Part shown: positions 8,461 through 16,083 of the stretch, one piece after another
How positions within the stretch are numbered: the stretch's first letter is position 1
Layout: every line of letters starts with the position of its first letter
NCBI GenBank assembly: GCA_009784985.1
Contig: WQXF01000014.1
Coordinates: 1 to 36,504 of the forward strand
Source: Clostridia bacterium
GTDB lineage: Bacteria; Bacillota; Clostridia; Christensenellales; Aristaeellaceae
DNA length: 36,504 nt
Direction: 5' to 3'
Position numbers and translations under genes: made by a program
Notes under the pieces: generated by a model
The model's input: only the letters and a program-made list of their open reading frames with translations
What the model was told of the DNA's origin: nothing
Databases searched by the model: none

Positions 8461-9465
8461 TTAACCTTGATAAAACTCCCTGGCCGTATCAAAAAAAGCG
8501 TCGATGTTGGCAAGGGGCGCAAGGGGCGGGATGTCGCAGCCCGAAGACAGGATAAAGTTATCGTTTTTTGCGCACTTGCCCAGTACATCAAGCGTCGCCT
8601 GCCGCATGGATTCCGGCGTACCTCCACGGAATTGCCCGGCGGGGTCCACATTGCCGAACACCACTTTGTCGCCAGGGATTAAGGGCAGCATCTGGGCCAG
8701 ATCGATGGCGTTGCCAAAATGGAAGGCGCTGGCCCCCGTATCCAAAATACTCTGCACAAGGGGAATAGTGTTGCCGCAGTTGTGGTAGATCACAATGCAA
8801 GCTTCCGATTCCACCGCCCCTATGATACGCTTGACATAAGGCGTGGAGAACTCCGCGATGAGCCCCGGCGAAAGCAGCCCTGCGGCCGGTTCCGCCATCA
8901 AGATGCCGTCGGCGCCCGCTTGATGCAGGGCCAAGTTGTAGGCGATCAAAAACTGCGTGGCCTTTTCCAGGGTTTGATGCACAAGCTCTGGTTCCTCGTA
9001 ACATAGGGCCATGATCTCGGTCATGTCCATCAGCCTGCCGGAAAGAGAAAACGGGCCGATGGCTCCGGCCAATACCGGCCTGTCGGTGATGAACCTTTTG
9101 GCTTCCCGGATTGTAGACACACACTCGCCCGTGCGGCCTGCGCCCACTTGAGGCACGGCCAGCCGCTCCGCGCTGTCTGCATCCGTGACGATGGGGGCGG
9201 TTACGGTGGGCACCTCGTCGTCAGAAAAACGCACGGGGCTGCCGAAGGCCTCGGCTTCGACGGATAGGTCCATCAGGCTCACGGATGCCAGGGTATCCCA
9301 CCGATCAGCCACGGCTTTCATACAGGCGGCCTGTTTGGTTGCGCTGGCGGCCAGCTCCCGCACCGTGGCGTTGATCAACTGTATTCCCGGAAACGATAGG
9401 ATGGGCATGGGCTTGTGTAACGCCGCAGCGGATTGAAGCCAGCTTTTCATATTCATACAGTTCAT
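8461..9465 (-). CDS. Uroporphyrinogen decarboxylase-family protein (methyltransferase-like)
   Basis: A 334-residue TIM-barrel protein of the URO-D superfamily. A metal-ligand pattern is visible: HNCGN near residue 228 followed by SSGCD about 80 residues later, the His-x-Cys...Cys zinc site of MtaA/CmuA-type corrinoid methyltransferases rather than of haem-pathway HemE. GAIGPFSLSGRLMDMTE and the FGNVDP turn also fit the family. It starts nine bases after the stop of the DUF4832 gene and has a modest AAAGG ribosome-binding site, so it is in the same operon. HemE itself is unlikely because there are no other haem genes nearby. No corrinoid protein is present in the window, so the substrate stays unknown. 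Confidence 0.82.
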   Translation of the reverse strand: MNCMNMKSWLQSAAALHKPMPILSFPGIQLINATVRELAASATKQAACMKAVADRWDTLASVSLMDLSVEAEAFGSPVRFSDDEVPTVTAPIVTDADSAERLAVPQVGAGRTGECVSTIREAKRFITDRPVLAGAIGPFSLSGRLMDMTEIMALCYEEPELVHQTLEKATQFLIAYNLALHQAGADGILMAEPAAGLLSPGLIAEFSTPYVKRIIGAVESEACIVIYHNCGNTIPLVQSILDTGASAFHFGNAIDLAQMLPLIPGDKVVFGNVDPAGQFRGGTPESMRQATLDVLGKCAKNDNFILSSGCDIPPLAPLANIDAFFDTAREFYQG

Positions 9466-9474
9466 GCGCCTTTC

Positions 9475-10899
9475 TTACTCAACGATGTAATACAGGGAAC
9501 GATCCGCATACAAACTATCATACGGCCCGGTTTCCGTCAAGTCCGGCGCTTGGCCGATGCCGATAGTGCCTAAGGGCGTCCTGCCGCCGGTGTAGTATTG
9601 GGCATTCGCAAAACGCAGGGAGGGTACATTGCCTGCCGGATCCAGCACCGCCAGCGCCAGCGTGTACGTCCCTGCCGGAAGGTTCTGCGGCAAAACAAAG
9701 GCTTCGATTACCGTATGGGTTTCATCGGGCAGCCAGTTTCGGATATCGACATCCATCACGGCCTGCCACACCGGCTCCTGCTCTGTGTTCAGCAGGGAAA
9801 CCTCCACCGGCCATGGGTAGTAAAACGGGGCGGACCCCACATTGTTTATCTCAAAACGCAGGGGCAGCTGCTCCCCTGGCTGTACCGTTTGCGGATACGT
9901 GGCAGTGTTCAGCACATAACGATAACCCAACGCTTTTTGGATGCGGGCTGCGTTGGCCGCTAAATCTTCCCGATCCTGGCTGTAATCGGCGATCCATCCC
10001 AGGCTGGACGTGTGGGTCTGCCGGATCCAATCGATCACGTGATCGGTGCATGCATCGCTGGCCAGGGTCCCGTCGGGACTGCCGCCCACTGCCCGCTGGT
10101 CGCCCCAATCGTAAGCCACCTCGCCGCTCATCATCTGGGTGCGCCAACTGTCCCGCTCGATCATCAGCAGGGCGCTCACCCTGTCGTTGGGTAAGGCAAA
10201 AGAATCCCAGAAAAAGCCGAAGTCGTAGTCCTTAAACGTTAGCGCATACCGCACCATCACCTTTTTATTGGGAAAAGCCCGGGCAAAGGCATCGCCCAGG
10301 GGGTCTTGCACCTGCCGTGGAATTCTATCGCTTCCGCCGGGCAAATCCAGGGGCCATACGTGATGTTCGCCCCACTTGCCCCACAGCCCCATTTCGATGG
10401 CCGCCACACGGGGGTCATTGTCCCATGCCTCGCCCAGTTTGGCGGCAAAGGCGCATAAACGATCTATAAACGCCTCTTCGATCCATCGCAGCGCCATGTG
10501 GCTGTGGTCAACGCCCTCGGGCCAGTAACCGTCGGTGCCGCCGTCGGGCCCGTTGGGATACACGATGACAACTCGTGGGATCACCTTTAGGTTGCGTTTC
10601 TCAATGCCGGCCCAGGCCTGGTTGCTCCAGTCGATGATCTTTTGCGCCGTATCCTCCGGTGACATTTCCAAATCGGTATATTTGATGTATTGTTTGGCGA
10701 CCGTTGCGTATTCGCCCTGGGGGAAGGTGTCGTCTTGGATAAAACGCGTGGGCCGAAAGCCCTTCATGGGATTGGCAAAAGCCTCGTTGGTTTCCGTGAG
10801 TTGCACCGTAATCAATTCTTCCGCCTCCATTCCCGTATACGAAACCACCGCAAGAAGGCAGCCCATCAGCAACGCATTGCGCAAGATTCGTTTGATCAT
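9475..10899 (-). CDS. Secreted DUF4832-family protein
   Basis: A 474-residue protein with an N-terminal signal sequence (hydrophobic LLMGCLLAVV around residues 10-20). It is followed by the NPMKGFRP motif typical of DUF4832/DUF4874 proteins, which have a glycosidase-like TIM-barrel. Central stretches such as AAIEMGLWGKWGEHH and YDFGFFWDSFALPND fit a sugar-binding barrel. The C-terminal 130 residues (from about 345) look like a beta-sandwich: LPLRFEINNVGSAPFYYPW and LPAGTYTLALAVLDP. Cys14 sits in LMGC, a poor lipobox, so free secretion is as likely as lipid anchoring. The ribosome-binding site is GGAGGG. It has its own -10 box and probably acts extracellularly on or with the glycan imported by the adjacent ABC system. 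No enzymatic activity is established for the family here. Confidence 0.82.
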   Translation of the reverse strand: MIKRILRNALLMGCLLAVVSYTGMEAEELITVQLTETNEAFANPMKGFRPTRFIQDDTFPQGEYATVAKQYIKYTDLEMSPEDTAQKIIDWSNQAWAGIEKRNLKVIPRVVIVYPNGPDGGTDGYWPEGVDHSHMALRWIEEAFIDRLCAFAAKLGEAWDNDPRVAAIEMGLWGKWGEHHVWPLDLPGGSDRIPRQVQDPLGDAFARAFPNKKVMVRYALTFKDYDFGFFWDSFALPNDRVSALLMIERDSWRTQMMSGEVAYDWGDQRAVGGSPDGTLASDACTDHVIDWIRQTHTSSLGWIADYSQDREDLAANAARIQKALGYRYVLNTATYPQTVQPGEQLPLRFEINNVGSAPFYYPWPVEVSLLNTEQEPVWQAVMDVDIRNWLPDETHTVIEAFVLPQNLPAGTYTLALAVLDPAGNVPSLRFANAQYYTGGRTPLGTIGIGQAPDLTETGPYDSLYADRSLYYIVE

Positions 10900-10923
10900 G
10901 ATCCATCCCTCCGATCACGATGT

Positions 10924-10952
10924 ATTATACAGTACGGGCGGGTAAATAAAAA
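10924..10952 (-). promoter_or_regulatory. Possible promoter of the DUF4832-URO-D operon
   Basis: On the minus strand a perfect TATAAT (complement of 10924-10929) lies 25 bases before the DUF4832 start codon. The -35 region, 17 bases upstream, is weak (TTTTTA) and falls in the tail of the preceding terminator. The minus-strand genes therefore form at least two transcription units. Confidence 0.55.
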
Positions 10953-10976
10953 GCCTCTGAAACGACTTCAAAGACT
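10946..10976 (-). terminator. Rho-independent terminator after the ABC permeases
   Basis: An 11-base stem with G-T pairs (AGTCTTTGAAG with TTTCAGAGGCT on the minus strand) is followed by TTTTTATTT. It begins about 11 bases after the stop of the second permease. Confidence 0.75.
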
Positions 10977-10986
10977 TTCTCTTTGC

Positions 10987-11805
10987 CTATTTAATCGCAC
11001 TATCCACCATACCCTTGATAAAATGCTTTTGCAATAGCAAAAACAATACCGCAATCGGCAATAGCCCCAGCAGCGCCGCTGCCGCCGCTGCAAACACATT
11101 ACTCGACGTCTGGGCAAAGAAATCGGATACCGCCAGTGTTACTGAGGCAATTTGCGGTTTTTGCAGAATGTATAACGAAAACTGATAGTCATTCCAGCAG
11201 GTGACGCCGGTTAATATCGCCACCGACGCCGTTACTGGCGCAAGCTGGGGCAAAATGATGCTAATAAACGTACGGAACGGACCGCATCCGTCAATGCAGG
11301 CAGCTTCATCCAGGGCTGTGGGGATGGAAGCGATAAAGTTGGAATAAATAAAGATGGACAGGGGCAACTGAAAAGTGAGCAGTAGCAATACCATACCATA
11401 GTACGTAGAGATGCCGTTGATTACCTTCATCACCGAGTAGATGGGTACCAATATGCTTAGGGGCGGCACCATCATCACACCCAAAATAAAGCCCCGCACC
11501 GCCTTGTTGAGTTTGCTTTTGTTGCGGGCGAGGGGATAGGCCGCCAGCGCGCCAACGCAGATGATCAGCGATACCGAACACAGGGTGATAATCAGGCTGC
11601 CTTGCATACCCTGCAAGATACGACCCTCCAGGGCTTTGGCAAAGTTGTCTAGATATATATAATTGGGCAAAATCCATCGGGAAGAAGGATCGCTGGGCAT
11701 CTTAAACGCCACGCCAATCAGGATATAAAAGGGGGCCAGGTATAACAAAAGAATGGCCACTGTAAGCAGATAACGCCACCAGTTTTTTTTCATGGCTGTT
11801 TTCAT
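10987..11805 (-). CDS. Carbohydrate ABC transporter permease (MalG/CUT1 type)
   Basis: A 272-residue inner-membrane permease with six predicted membrane helices. The conserved EAA loop reads IPTALDEAACIDGCGPFRTFISIILPQ near residue 165-190, where it contacts the ATPase. Short N-terminus, ILVPIYSVMKVIN and the C-terminal LLLQKHFIKGMVDSAIK are typical of MalG-like subunits (the family ending is usually QRYFVxGLxxGAVKG). Its start overlaps the stop of the upstream permease by four bases (ATGA), indicating translational coupling. It forms the channel with the 11802-12677 protein. No ATPase gene is present, so a shared MsmX-type ATPase is presumably encoded elsewhere. Confidence 0.95.
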   Translation of the reverse strand: MKTAMKKNWWRYLLTVAILLLYLAPFYILIGVAFKMPSDPSSRWILPNYIYLDNFAKALEGRILQGMQGSLIITLCSVSLIICVGALAAYPLARNKSKLNKAVRGFILGVMMVPPLSILVPIYSVMKVINGISTYYGMVLLLLTFQLPLSIFIYSNFIASIPTALDEAACIDGCGPFRTFISIILPQLAPVTASVAILTGVTCWNDYQFSLYILQKPQIASVTLAVSDFFAQTSSNVFAAAAAALLGLLPIAVLFLLLQKHFIKGMVDSAIK

Positions 11806-12677
11806 AACATCTGCGCCTCCCTCCGGTCAAAAAACCACATGGTTAGGTTGGAGACGATCAGTATAAATACAAACGTCACAATGCCTAGCACCGCCGAGTA
11901 GCCCGCCCTTTCCACATTGGCGTATTGATACGTAAGATACGTAGAAAGGGAGGCGGCGCCCGTGGAGGGCGAGGGAGGCGTGAGCGCCCGTATGATATCA
12001 AATAACTTTAGGCCGCCGATTAGATTCAGGATCACCGAGGAGGTGATGGCAGGCATCAGCAACGGAAAGGTGATGTAACGAAACATACCCCAGGAGCCCA
12101 CGCCGTCGATATGGGCTGCTTCGGTATACATGGCGGGTATGTTTTGCAGCCCGGCCAGGAAAATCACCATGGCCACGCCCACGTATTGCAGCGTATTGAC
12201 AATCACGATGATGGTGACCGTACGCCCCGGCACGGCCAGCCAGTCTACCCGTTCGCCCCCAAATAGGAGCATGATATCGTTGAGTGCGCCGCCGCTAAAT
12301 TGAAACACAAAAAACATCACGTAGCCCATAATCAGCGGTGCGATCATGGCGGGCAAGTACACCACGGCCCGCAGCACGCCCCGGCCGCGGAATTTTGTGT
12401 CCATAAACAATGCCAACCCCATGCCCAGCACATTTTGCAGCAGCGTGCAGCCAAAACCGTACAGTATGGTGTTCCAAAACACGCTGGAGAAGTAGGGGTC
12501 AGTCAACAGCCGCCGGTAGTTGGCAAAACCAACGTACCTATAATTGGGCAGGTAGCCGTTCCAATTGGTGAAGGAGATACGAATGCCTTCAAAAAACGGA
12601 TAGACCACAAACACGGCAAACAGCAATAGCGCCGGCAAATAAAACAAGTTCATGATGGCCCGTGTTCGTTGGGTCAT
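11802..12677 (-). CDS. Carbohydrate ABC transporter permease (MalF/CUT1 type)
   Basis: A 291-residue membrane permease, partner of the downstream MalG-like subunit. It begins with a hydrophobic FYLPALLLFAVFVVYPFFEGIRISFTNWN segment characteristic of short MalF-type permeases. The EAA loop is IPAMYTEAAHIDGVGSWGMFRYITFPLL around residues 180-207. Six helices are predicted. The gene follows the solute-binding protein gene after 77 bases that contain a strong hairpin (12709-12734), which probably lowers permease expression relative to the binding protein. Confidence 0.95.
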   Translation of the reverse strand: MTQRTRAIMNLFYLPALLLFAVFVVYPFFEGIRISFTNWNGYLPNYRYVGFANYRRLLTDPYFSSVFWNTILYGFGCTLLQNVLGMGLALFMDTKFRGRGVLRAVVYLPAMIAPLIMGYVMFFVFQFSGGALNDIMLLFGGERVDWLAVPGRTVTIIVIVNTLQYVGVAMVIFLAGLQNIPAMYTEAAHIDGVGSWGMFRYITFPLLMPAITSSVILNLIGGLKLFDIIRALTPPSPSTGAASLSTYLTYQYANVERAGYSAVLGIVTFVFILIVSNLTMWFFDRREAQML

Positions 12678-12708
12678 TGCAAATCACGCCCTTCCAAGTA
12701 CCACGTAA

Positions 12709-12734
12709 GGGGGAGCGCACAGTTGCGCTCCCCC
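12709..12734 (-). promoter_or_regulatory. Intercistronic hairpin after the solute-binding protein gene
   Basis: An 11-base perfect stem (GGGGGAGCGCA with TGCGCTCCCCC) with a four-base loop lies between the binding protein and the first permease. There is no T run, so it is more likely an mRNA-stabilising or partial-attenuation hairpin than a full terminator. This is the usual way binding proteins are made in excess of their permeases. Confidence 0.75.
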
Positions 12735-12754
12735 GGATGTGCCGCCCGGATCGT

Positions 12755-13987
12755 TTATAACAAATCCATCTTCTCCAGGTAGCTTTCCCGCATGTAATCC
12801 ACGATGGCTTCGGTACTCATGCTGCCATTGAGGATGCCAAGGCCGGTGGCGCACAGGTCGTTCCACATGCCATTGGGCAGGTAGATGCGGTCAAAGTACG
12901 GGAAAGTGCGCACGTCGGCGTACTTTTCAAAGTCTCCCGCTACAGCGCCGGTGTCGCTCTCTACGCTCTCAAAACCCGCAAGCGCGCCGTTGGCCGAGGC
13001 CAGCTTGCTCATGATTTCGGGCCGCGCCAGGAAGTTGATAAATTGCAGCGCCTCTTCGGGGTGCTTGCTGTCTTTCCATACGCCCATGGCCAGCCGCTCA
13101 CCGGCGATCAGCGTGGGGGTGTCGCCCTCAAAGTAGGCGGGGATGGGCATCATACCCAGGTTGGCCGGGCCAGCCTTGTTGGCATCCACAATGGCATAGT
13201 TGCCAAAGAACTCAAAGGCCACATTGCCCAAGCCCAGCTCGGTGGTGCAGGTGGCGTAGTCCGAGGTGGCGGCATCCACATTCAGGAAACCCCTCTGGTT
13301 CCAATCCGCAAACATGTCGGCCAGAGCGCCCCATTTGTTCCAGTCAAAGGTGCCGTCGATCAATGCATCGCGGTCGTTTTCGGCTTCGTTTGTCACAAAG
13401 AAGGAGGGGGCGACCCAGTCAAAGAACTGGCCGATGGTCCAGTCGTCTTTTCCGCCCAGGTACACGGGGATGTAGCCCGCTTCTTTTACGAGCTCGCACA
13501 CGGCCGCAAAATCGGTCCAGGTCACGATGTCGTCCACATCCACACCCACCTCGGCCAGGATGTCCCGGTTGTACACGATGCCAGCGATGTCGATGTCCAC
13601 CGGCAGCACAAAGATGTTGCCGTCGTCGTCGGTGATGAGGGGTATGATAACCTCCGAAATGTCCCCGAACCACAGCTGATCATTCAGGGGGCGCAGGAAG
13701 CTGGAGTACCGGATCACCGACCAGCCGTGGGTGGAAAACACGTCGGGCAGGTCTTCGGTGGCCATCTTGGTTTTCATCAGGGCCTCGTAGTCGTTGGCCG
13801 GGGCTGCATAGTCGATGTTGATGCCGGTTTCGGCGGTGAATTCCCGGCATACCTCGGCAAAGGTTTCGTTTACCACGCCGGTCATGTTGGTCCACACGTT
13901 CAGCGTTACGCCGTCGCCCAGGGTGATGGCGGGCAGCGCCGTGAGCGCCAGGGCCAGGATCAACCCGATACTGAGTAACCGTTTCAT
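12755..13987 (-). CDS. Extracellular sugar-binding protein of a CUT1 ABC transporter
   Basis: A 410-residue family-1 solute-binding protein. It has the signal sequence MKRLLSIGLILALALTALPA, then the VTLNVWTNMTG start of the mature fold and the hinge stretches LPVDIDIAGIVYNRDIL, VTWTDFAAVCE and AMGVWKDSKHPEEALQFINFLA that mark the family. It captures the sugar outside the membrane and hands it to the MalF/MalG-like permeases encoded next. The start is ATG 13987 after AAAGGAGG; the coding frame is open further upstream but lacks a better start. Oddly there is no lipobox cysteine after the signal sequence, although most Gram-positive homologues are lipoproteins. It is the first gene of the transporter operon and is preceded by a promoter with tandem operator-like repeats. 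Confidence 0.94.
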   Translation of the reverse strand: MKRLLSIGLILALALTALPAITLGDGVTLNVWTNMTGVVNETFAEVCREFTAETGINIDYAAPANDYEALMKTKMATEDLPDVFSTHGWSVIRYSSFLRPLNDQLWFGDISEVIIPLITDDDGNIFVLPVDIDIAGIVYNRDILAEVGVDVDDIVTWTDFAAVCELVKEAGYIPVYLGGKDDWTIGQFFDWVAPSFFVTNEAENDRDALIDGTFDWNKWGALADMFADWNQRGFLNVDAATSDYATCTTELGLGNVAFEFFGNYAIVDANKAGPANLGMMPIPAYFEGDTPTLIAGERLAMGVWKDSKHPEEALQFINFLARPEIMSKLASANGALAGFESVESDTGAVAGDFEKYADVRTFPYFDRIYLPNGMWNDLCATGLGILNGSMSTEAIVDYMRESYLEKMDLL

Positions 13988-14033
13988 GTTTTGTCCTCCT
14001 TTTGTTGTACCGTGATTGTATTGTGATGTTTTC

Positions 14034-14101
14034 ATTTTACTGGAATTTCGGCAAAAGTCCATGGATCATTTCTACACTGGAGGGGTCATTTTCTATACTG
14101 G
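14034..14101 (-). promoter_or_regulatory. Promoter with tandem AraC-type operator for the ABC operon
   Basis: On the minus strand TGGACT (complement of 14056-14061), a 16-base spacer and TAAAAT (complement of 14034-14039) form a promoter about 50 bases before the binding-protein start. Immediately upstream are two direct repeats, CCAGTATAGAAAATGA (14086-14101) and CCAGTGTAGAAATGA (14066-14080), whose plus-strand starts are 20 bases apart, two helical turns. The downstream copy ends four bases before the -35 box. This is the layout of tandem sites for an AraC-type activator, most simply the divergent response regulator at 16084-17529. The sites are seen; the assignment is inferred. Confidence 0.6.
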
Positions 14102-14109
14102 GTGAAGGG

Positions 14110-14242
14110 CGGGACGCCGAGGGCGGCGTCCCCTACGATGGGGACGGTGGCATCCACGGACGCGCAATGCGTGCCCCTACAAGGGTTTTGCATGGCGATT
14201 GGCCGTAATCCCGTAGGGGACGCCGCCCTCGGCGTCCCGCCG
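14110..14242. repeat. Palindromic repeat, family A, inverted pair in the divergent promoter region
   Basis: The left copy (14110-14136, ending GGCGTCCCCTAC) and the right copy (14213-14242, starting GTAGGGGACGCCG) are in inverted orientation. The 76 bases between them include another imperfect palindrome around GCGCAATGCGTGCCCCTAC (about 14162-14180). The block separates the operator/promoter of the ABC operon from the promoter of the two-component genes. Confidence 0.85.
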
Positions 14243-14260
14243 TTCCCCTATCTGGGCGCA

Positions 14261-14288
14261 TTGTAATTTCCTGTGTTTGTGATATGAT
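14261..14288 (+). promoter_or_regulatory. Promoter of the histidine kinase/response regulator operon
   Basis: TTGTAA at 14261-14266, a 16-base spacer and TATGAT at 14283-14288 preceded by TGA (extended -10). It lies 23 bases before the kinase start codon. Confidence 0.65.
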
Positions 14289-14311
14289 GAACCCAGAAAG
14301 GGGGCGGAGGC

Positions 14312-16081
14312 ATGCGGCGCTCATTTGGCGCTTGGCTGGCCATGGTTTTTTTGCTGAGCATCGTGCTGCCGTTGCTGGGGCTCACCGGGTTTTTTGCCGC
14401 GTATTTCGACCGCCTGTTTGCCTTGGAAACCACCCGCCTGTTTGACAGCACCCTATACGGCGTATCCCAAAGCATCAGTACGTATGTAAGCGACTTGGCC
14501 CGGCTTTCCATGATGCCCTATTTTCAAAGCGACATACTGGGGTATTACATGGACATGGATCAGGGAAGGTATCTTACGGATCAAATCGTAGCCACACGCA
14601 TCAACAAGGAATACCAGCTGGCCGTATCCCAACAGCTGGCCAATGTGCGCCAGGATGTAAAGGGTGTGCTGTTTGCCCCCTTTGCCCAAAGGGAGACCAC
14701 GGCTTTTTTGGTGCGCCGCTACGCCGGTGAGTTAGAGGTGCTCCGGGATCCCTCTCTGCGGGAGGAGGATTGGTTTGAAGGCGCCATCGCCGCAAACGGG
14801 AATCTGTACTTCCCACCGGTGCGCCCCCCGGCCTACTACGAAACCCTGCGCAACACCAATTTTCATACGGACGCGGACTACAGTACATTTTCTGTAGCGC
14901 GGCTCATCAAACAGCCGGATTCCATGCGCCCCATAGGCGTGATCAAGGTGGATGCCGTAAACCGCGTGATCGTGGATCTGTTCCGCCACATCGATGTGGG
15001 CGAATCCTCGGCCCTGGTGCTGCTAGATCAGGCGGGCCAGCCCATCTACGCCACCAGGCCGGTAGCCCAATCGCTGCTGGCCAGCATCACCCCGGTTGCC
15101 CAAACCATTCGTGGGGAAGAGAATACGTACCATGTATCCAGCTATCCGGTGATGTCCACCCCTTGGCGGTTGCTCTACCTGGCCGCCGAACCCGATGTCC
15201 AGGGGCGGACCAGGGCGATCTATCTGTTTGCGGTGCTGCTGGGCATTCTTTCGCTGGGCATCTCATCATTGTTGTTTTATTTAAATTCCCGCAGTGCAGT
15301 TAGGGCCGAAAAAAAGATATTGTCCGCCATGCGCCGCTTGGCCGCCGGCGACCTAAACGTGCGGCTAGAGCTGCCCAAACACAGCTATTACGCCGCCATT
15401 GCCGGGGCCCTGAACCAAACCGTGGATCAGCTCAACGCCCACATCACCAACGAATACAAGGCCGTGCTCAACCAGCGCAACGCTGAGTATATGGCGCTGC
15501 AAACCCAAGTAAACCCCCATTTTTTATACAATATTCTCAGCGGGTTTGTAACGCTGAACCGAATTGGCGAGCGGGATACCCTGGAAAGGCTGCTGCTGAA
15601 GCTCTCCCATCTTTTCCGATATTCCTGCAAGCATGAAGACGCCGCCACCGTTGCCGAGGAGTTCACTTTTTTAGAGGAATACCTGGCGCTACAAAAATTA
15701 CGCTTTGCCGAGCGCCTGCAATACAGCATTACCCACGCGCCAGGCACACAAGATATCGCCCTGCCCCGCCTGCTGTTGCAACCCTTGGTTGAAAATGCGC
15801 TGGTCCACGGGTTGGAACCCATCGACAGGCCGGTGCGCATCCAGGTGTTTGCCGATATCATCACGCGGCCCGATGGAGCGGACTGGCTGCTCCTGTGCGT
15901 GTGGGACGATGCCGAGGGTTTTGACATGCGCGTCAAGGCCGAGGGCCGCATCGGCCTGGCCAATGTAGAGGAGCGGCTGGCCCTGTTTCATTCCCACAGT
16001 GTGTTTTCCATTCATAGCAGCCCTGGGAACGGCTGCCAATGCACGGTGTTGTTGCCTTTAAAGCACGAAAGGAGAAGCTAA
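14312..16081 (+). CDS. Sensor histidine kinase, YesM family
   Basis: A 589-residue membrane sensor. It has a first membrane segment (residues 7-29), an extracellular sensory domain to about 300 (Cache-like: the stretch ending STPWRLLYLAAEPD is typical), a second membrane segment (LFAVLLGILSLGISSLLFYL, about 308-328), a HAMP-like linker (MRRLAAGDLNVRL), the His_kinase domain with NPHFLYN and phospho-acceptor His403, and an ATPase domain with LLQPLVENALVHG and a short GIGLANVEERL-like G box. YesM-type kinases partner AraC-type YesN regulators and usually control carbohydrate ABC operons. The partner gene follows two bases later. The extracellular ligand is probably the sugar or sugar-loaded binding protein of the divergent transporter. 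The ribosome-binding site is GGGGGCGGAGG. Confidence 0.95.
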   Translation: MRRSFGAWLAMVFLLSIVLPLLGLTGFFAAYFDRLFALETTRLFDSTLYGVSQSISTYVSDLARLSMMPYFQSDILGYYMDMDQGRYLTDQIVATRINKEYQLAVSQQLANVRQDVKGVLFAPFAQRETTAFLVRRYAGELEVLRDPSLREEDWFEGAIAANGNLYFPPVRPPAYYETLRNTNFHTDADYSTFSVARLIKQPDSMRPIGVIKVDAVNRVIVDLFRHIDVGESSALVLLDQAGQPIYATRPVAQSLLASITPVAQTIRGEENTYHVSSYPVMSTPWRLLYLAAEPDVQGRTRAIYLFAVLLGILSLGISSLLFYLNSRSAVRAEKKILSAMRRLAAGDLNVRLELPKHSYYAAIAGALNQTVDQLNAHITNEYKAVLNQRNAEYMALQTQVNPHFLYNILSGFVTLNRIGERDTLERLLLKLSHLFRYSCKHEDAATVAEEFTFLEEYLALQKLRFAERLQYSITHAPGTQDIALPRLLLQPLVENALVHGLEPIDRPVRIQVFADIITRPDGADWLLLCVWDDAEGFDMRVKAEGRIGLANVEERLALFHSHSVFSIHSSPGNGCQCTVLLPLKHERRS

Positions 16082-16083
16082 GC

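Noticed and set aside
10850..10899. DUF4832 protein as a lipoprotein via Cys14
   Set aside because: The preceding residues (LLMG) are a poor lipobox and the hydrophobic stretch before the Cys is short; left open, not claimed.
13043..13978. 311-codon plus-strand frame opposite the solute-binding protein gene
   Set aside because: Gly/His/Val-rich shadow of a strongly recognised SBP gene; no independent support.
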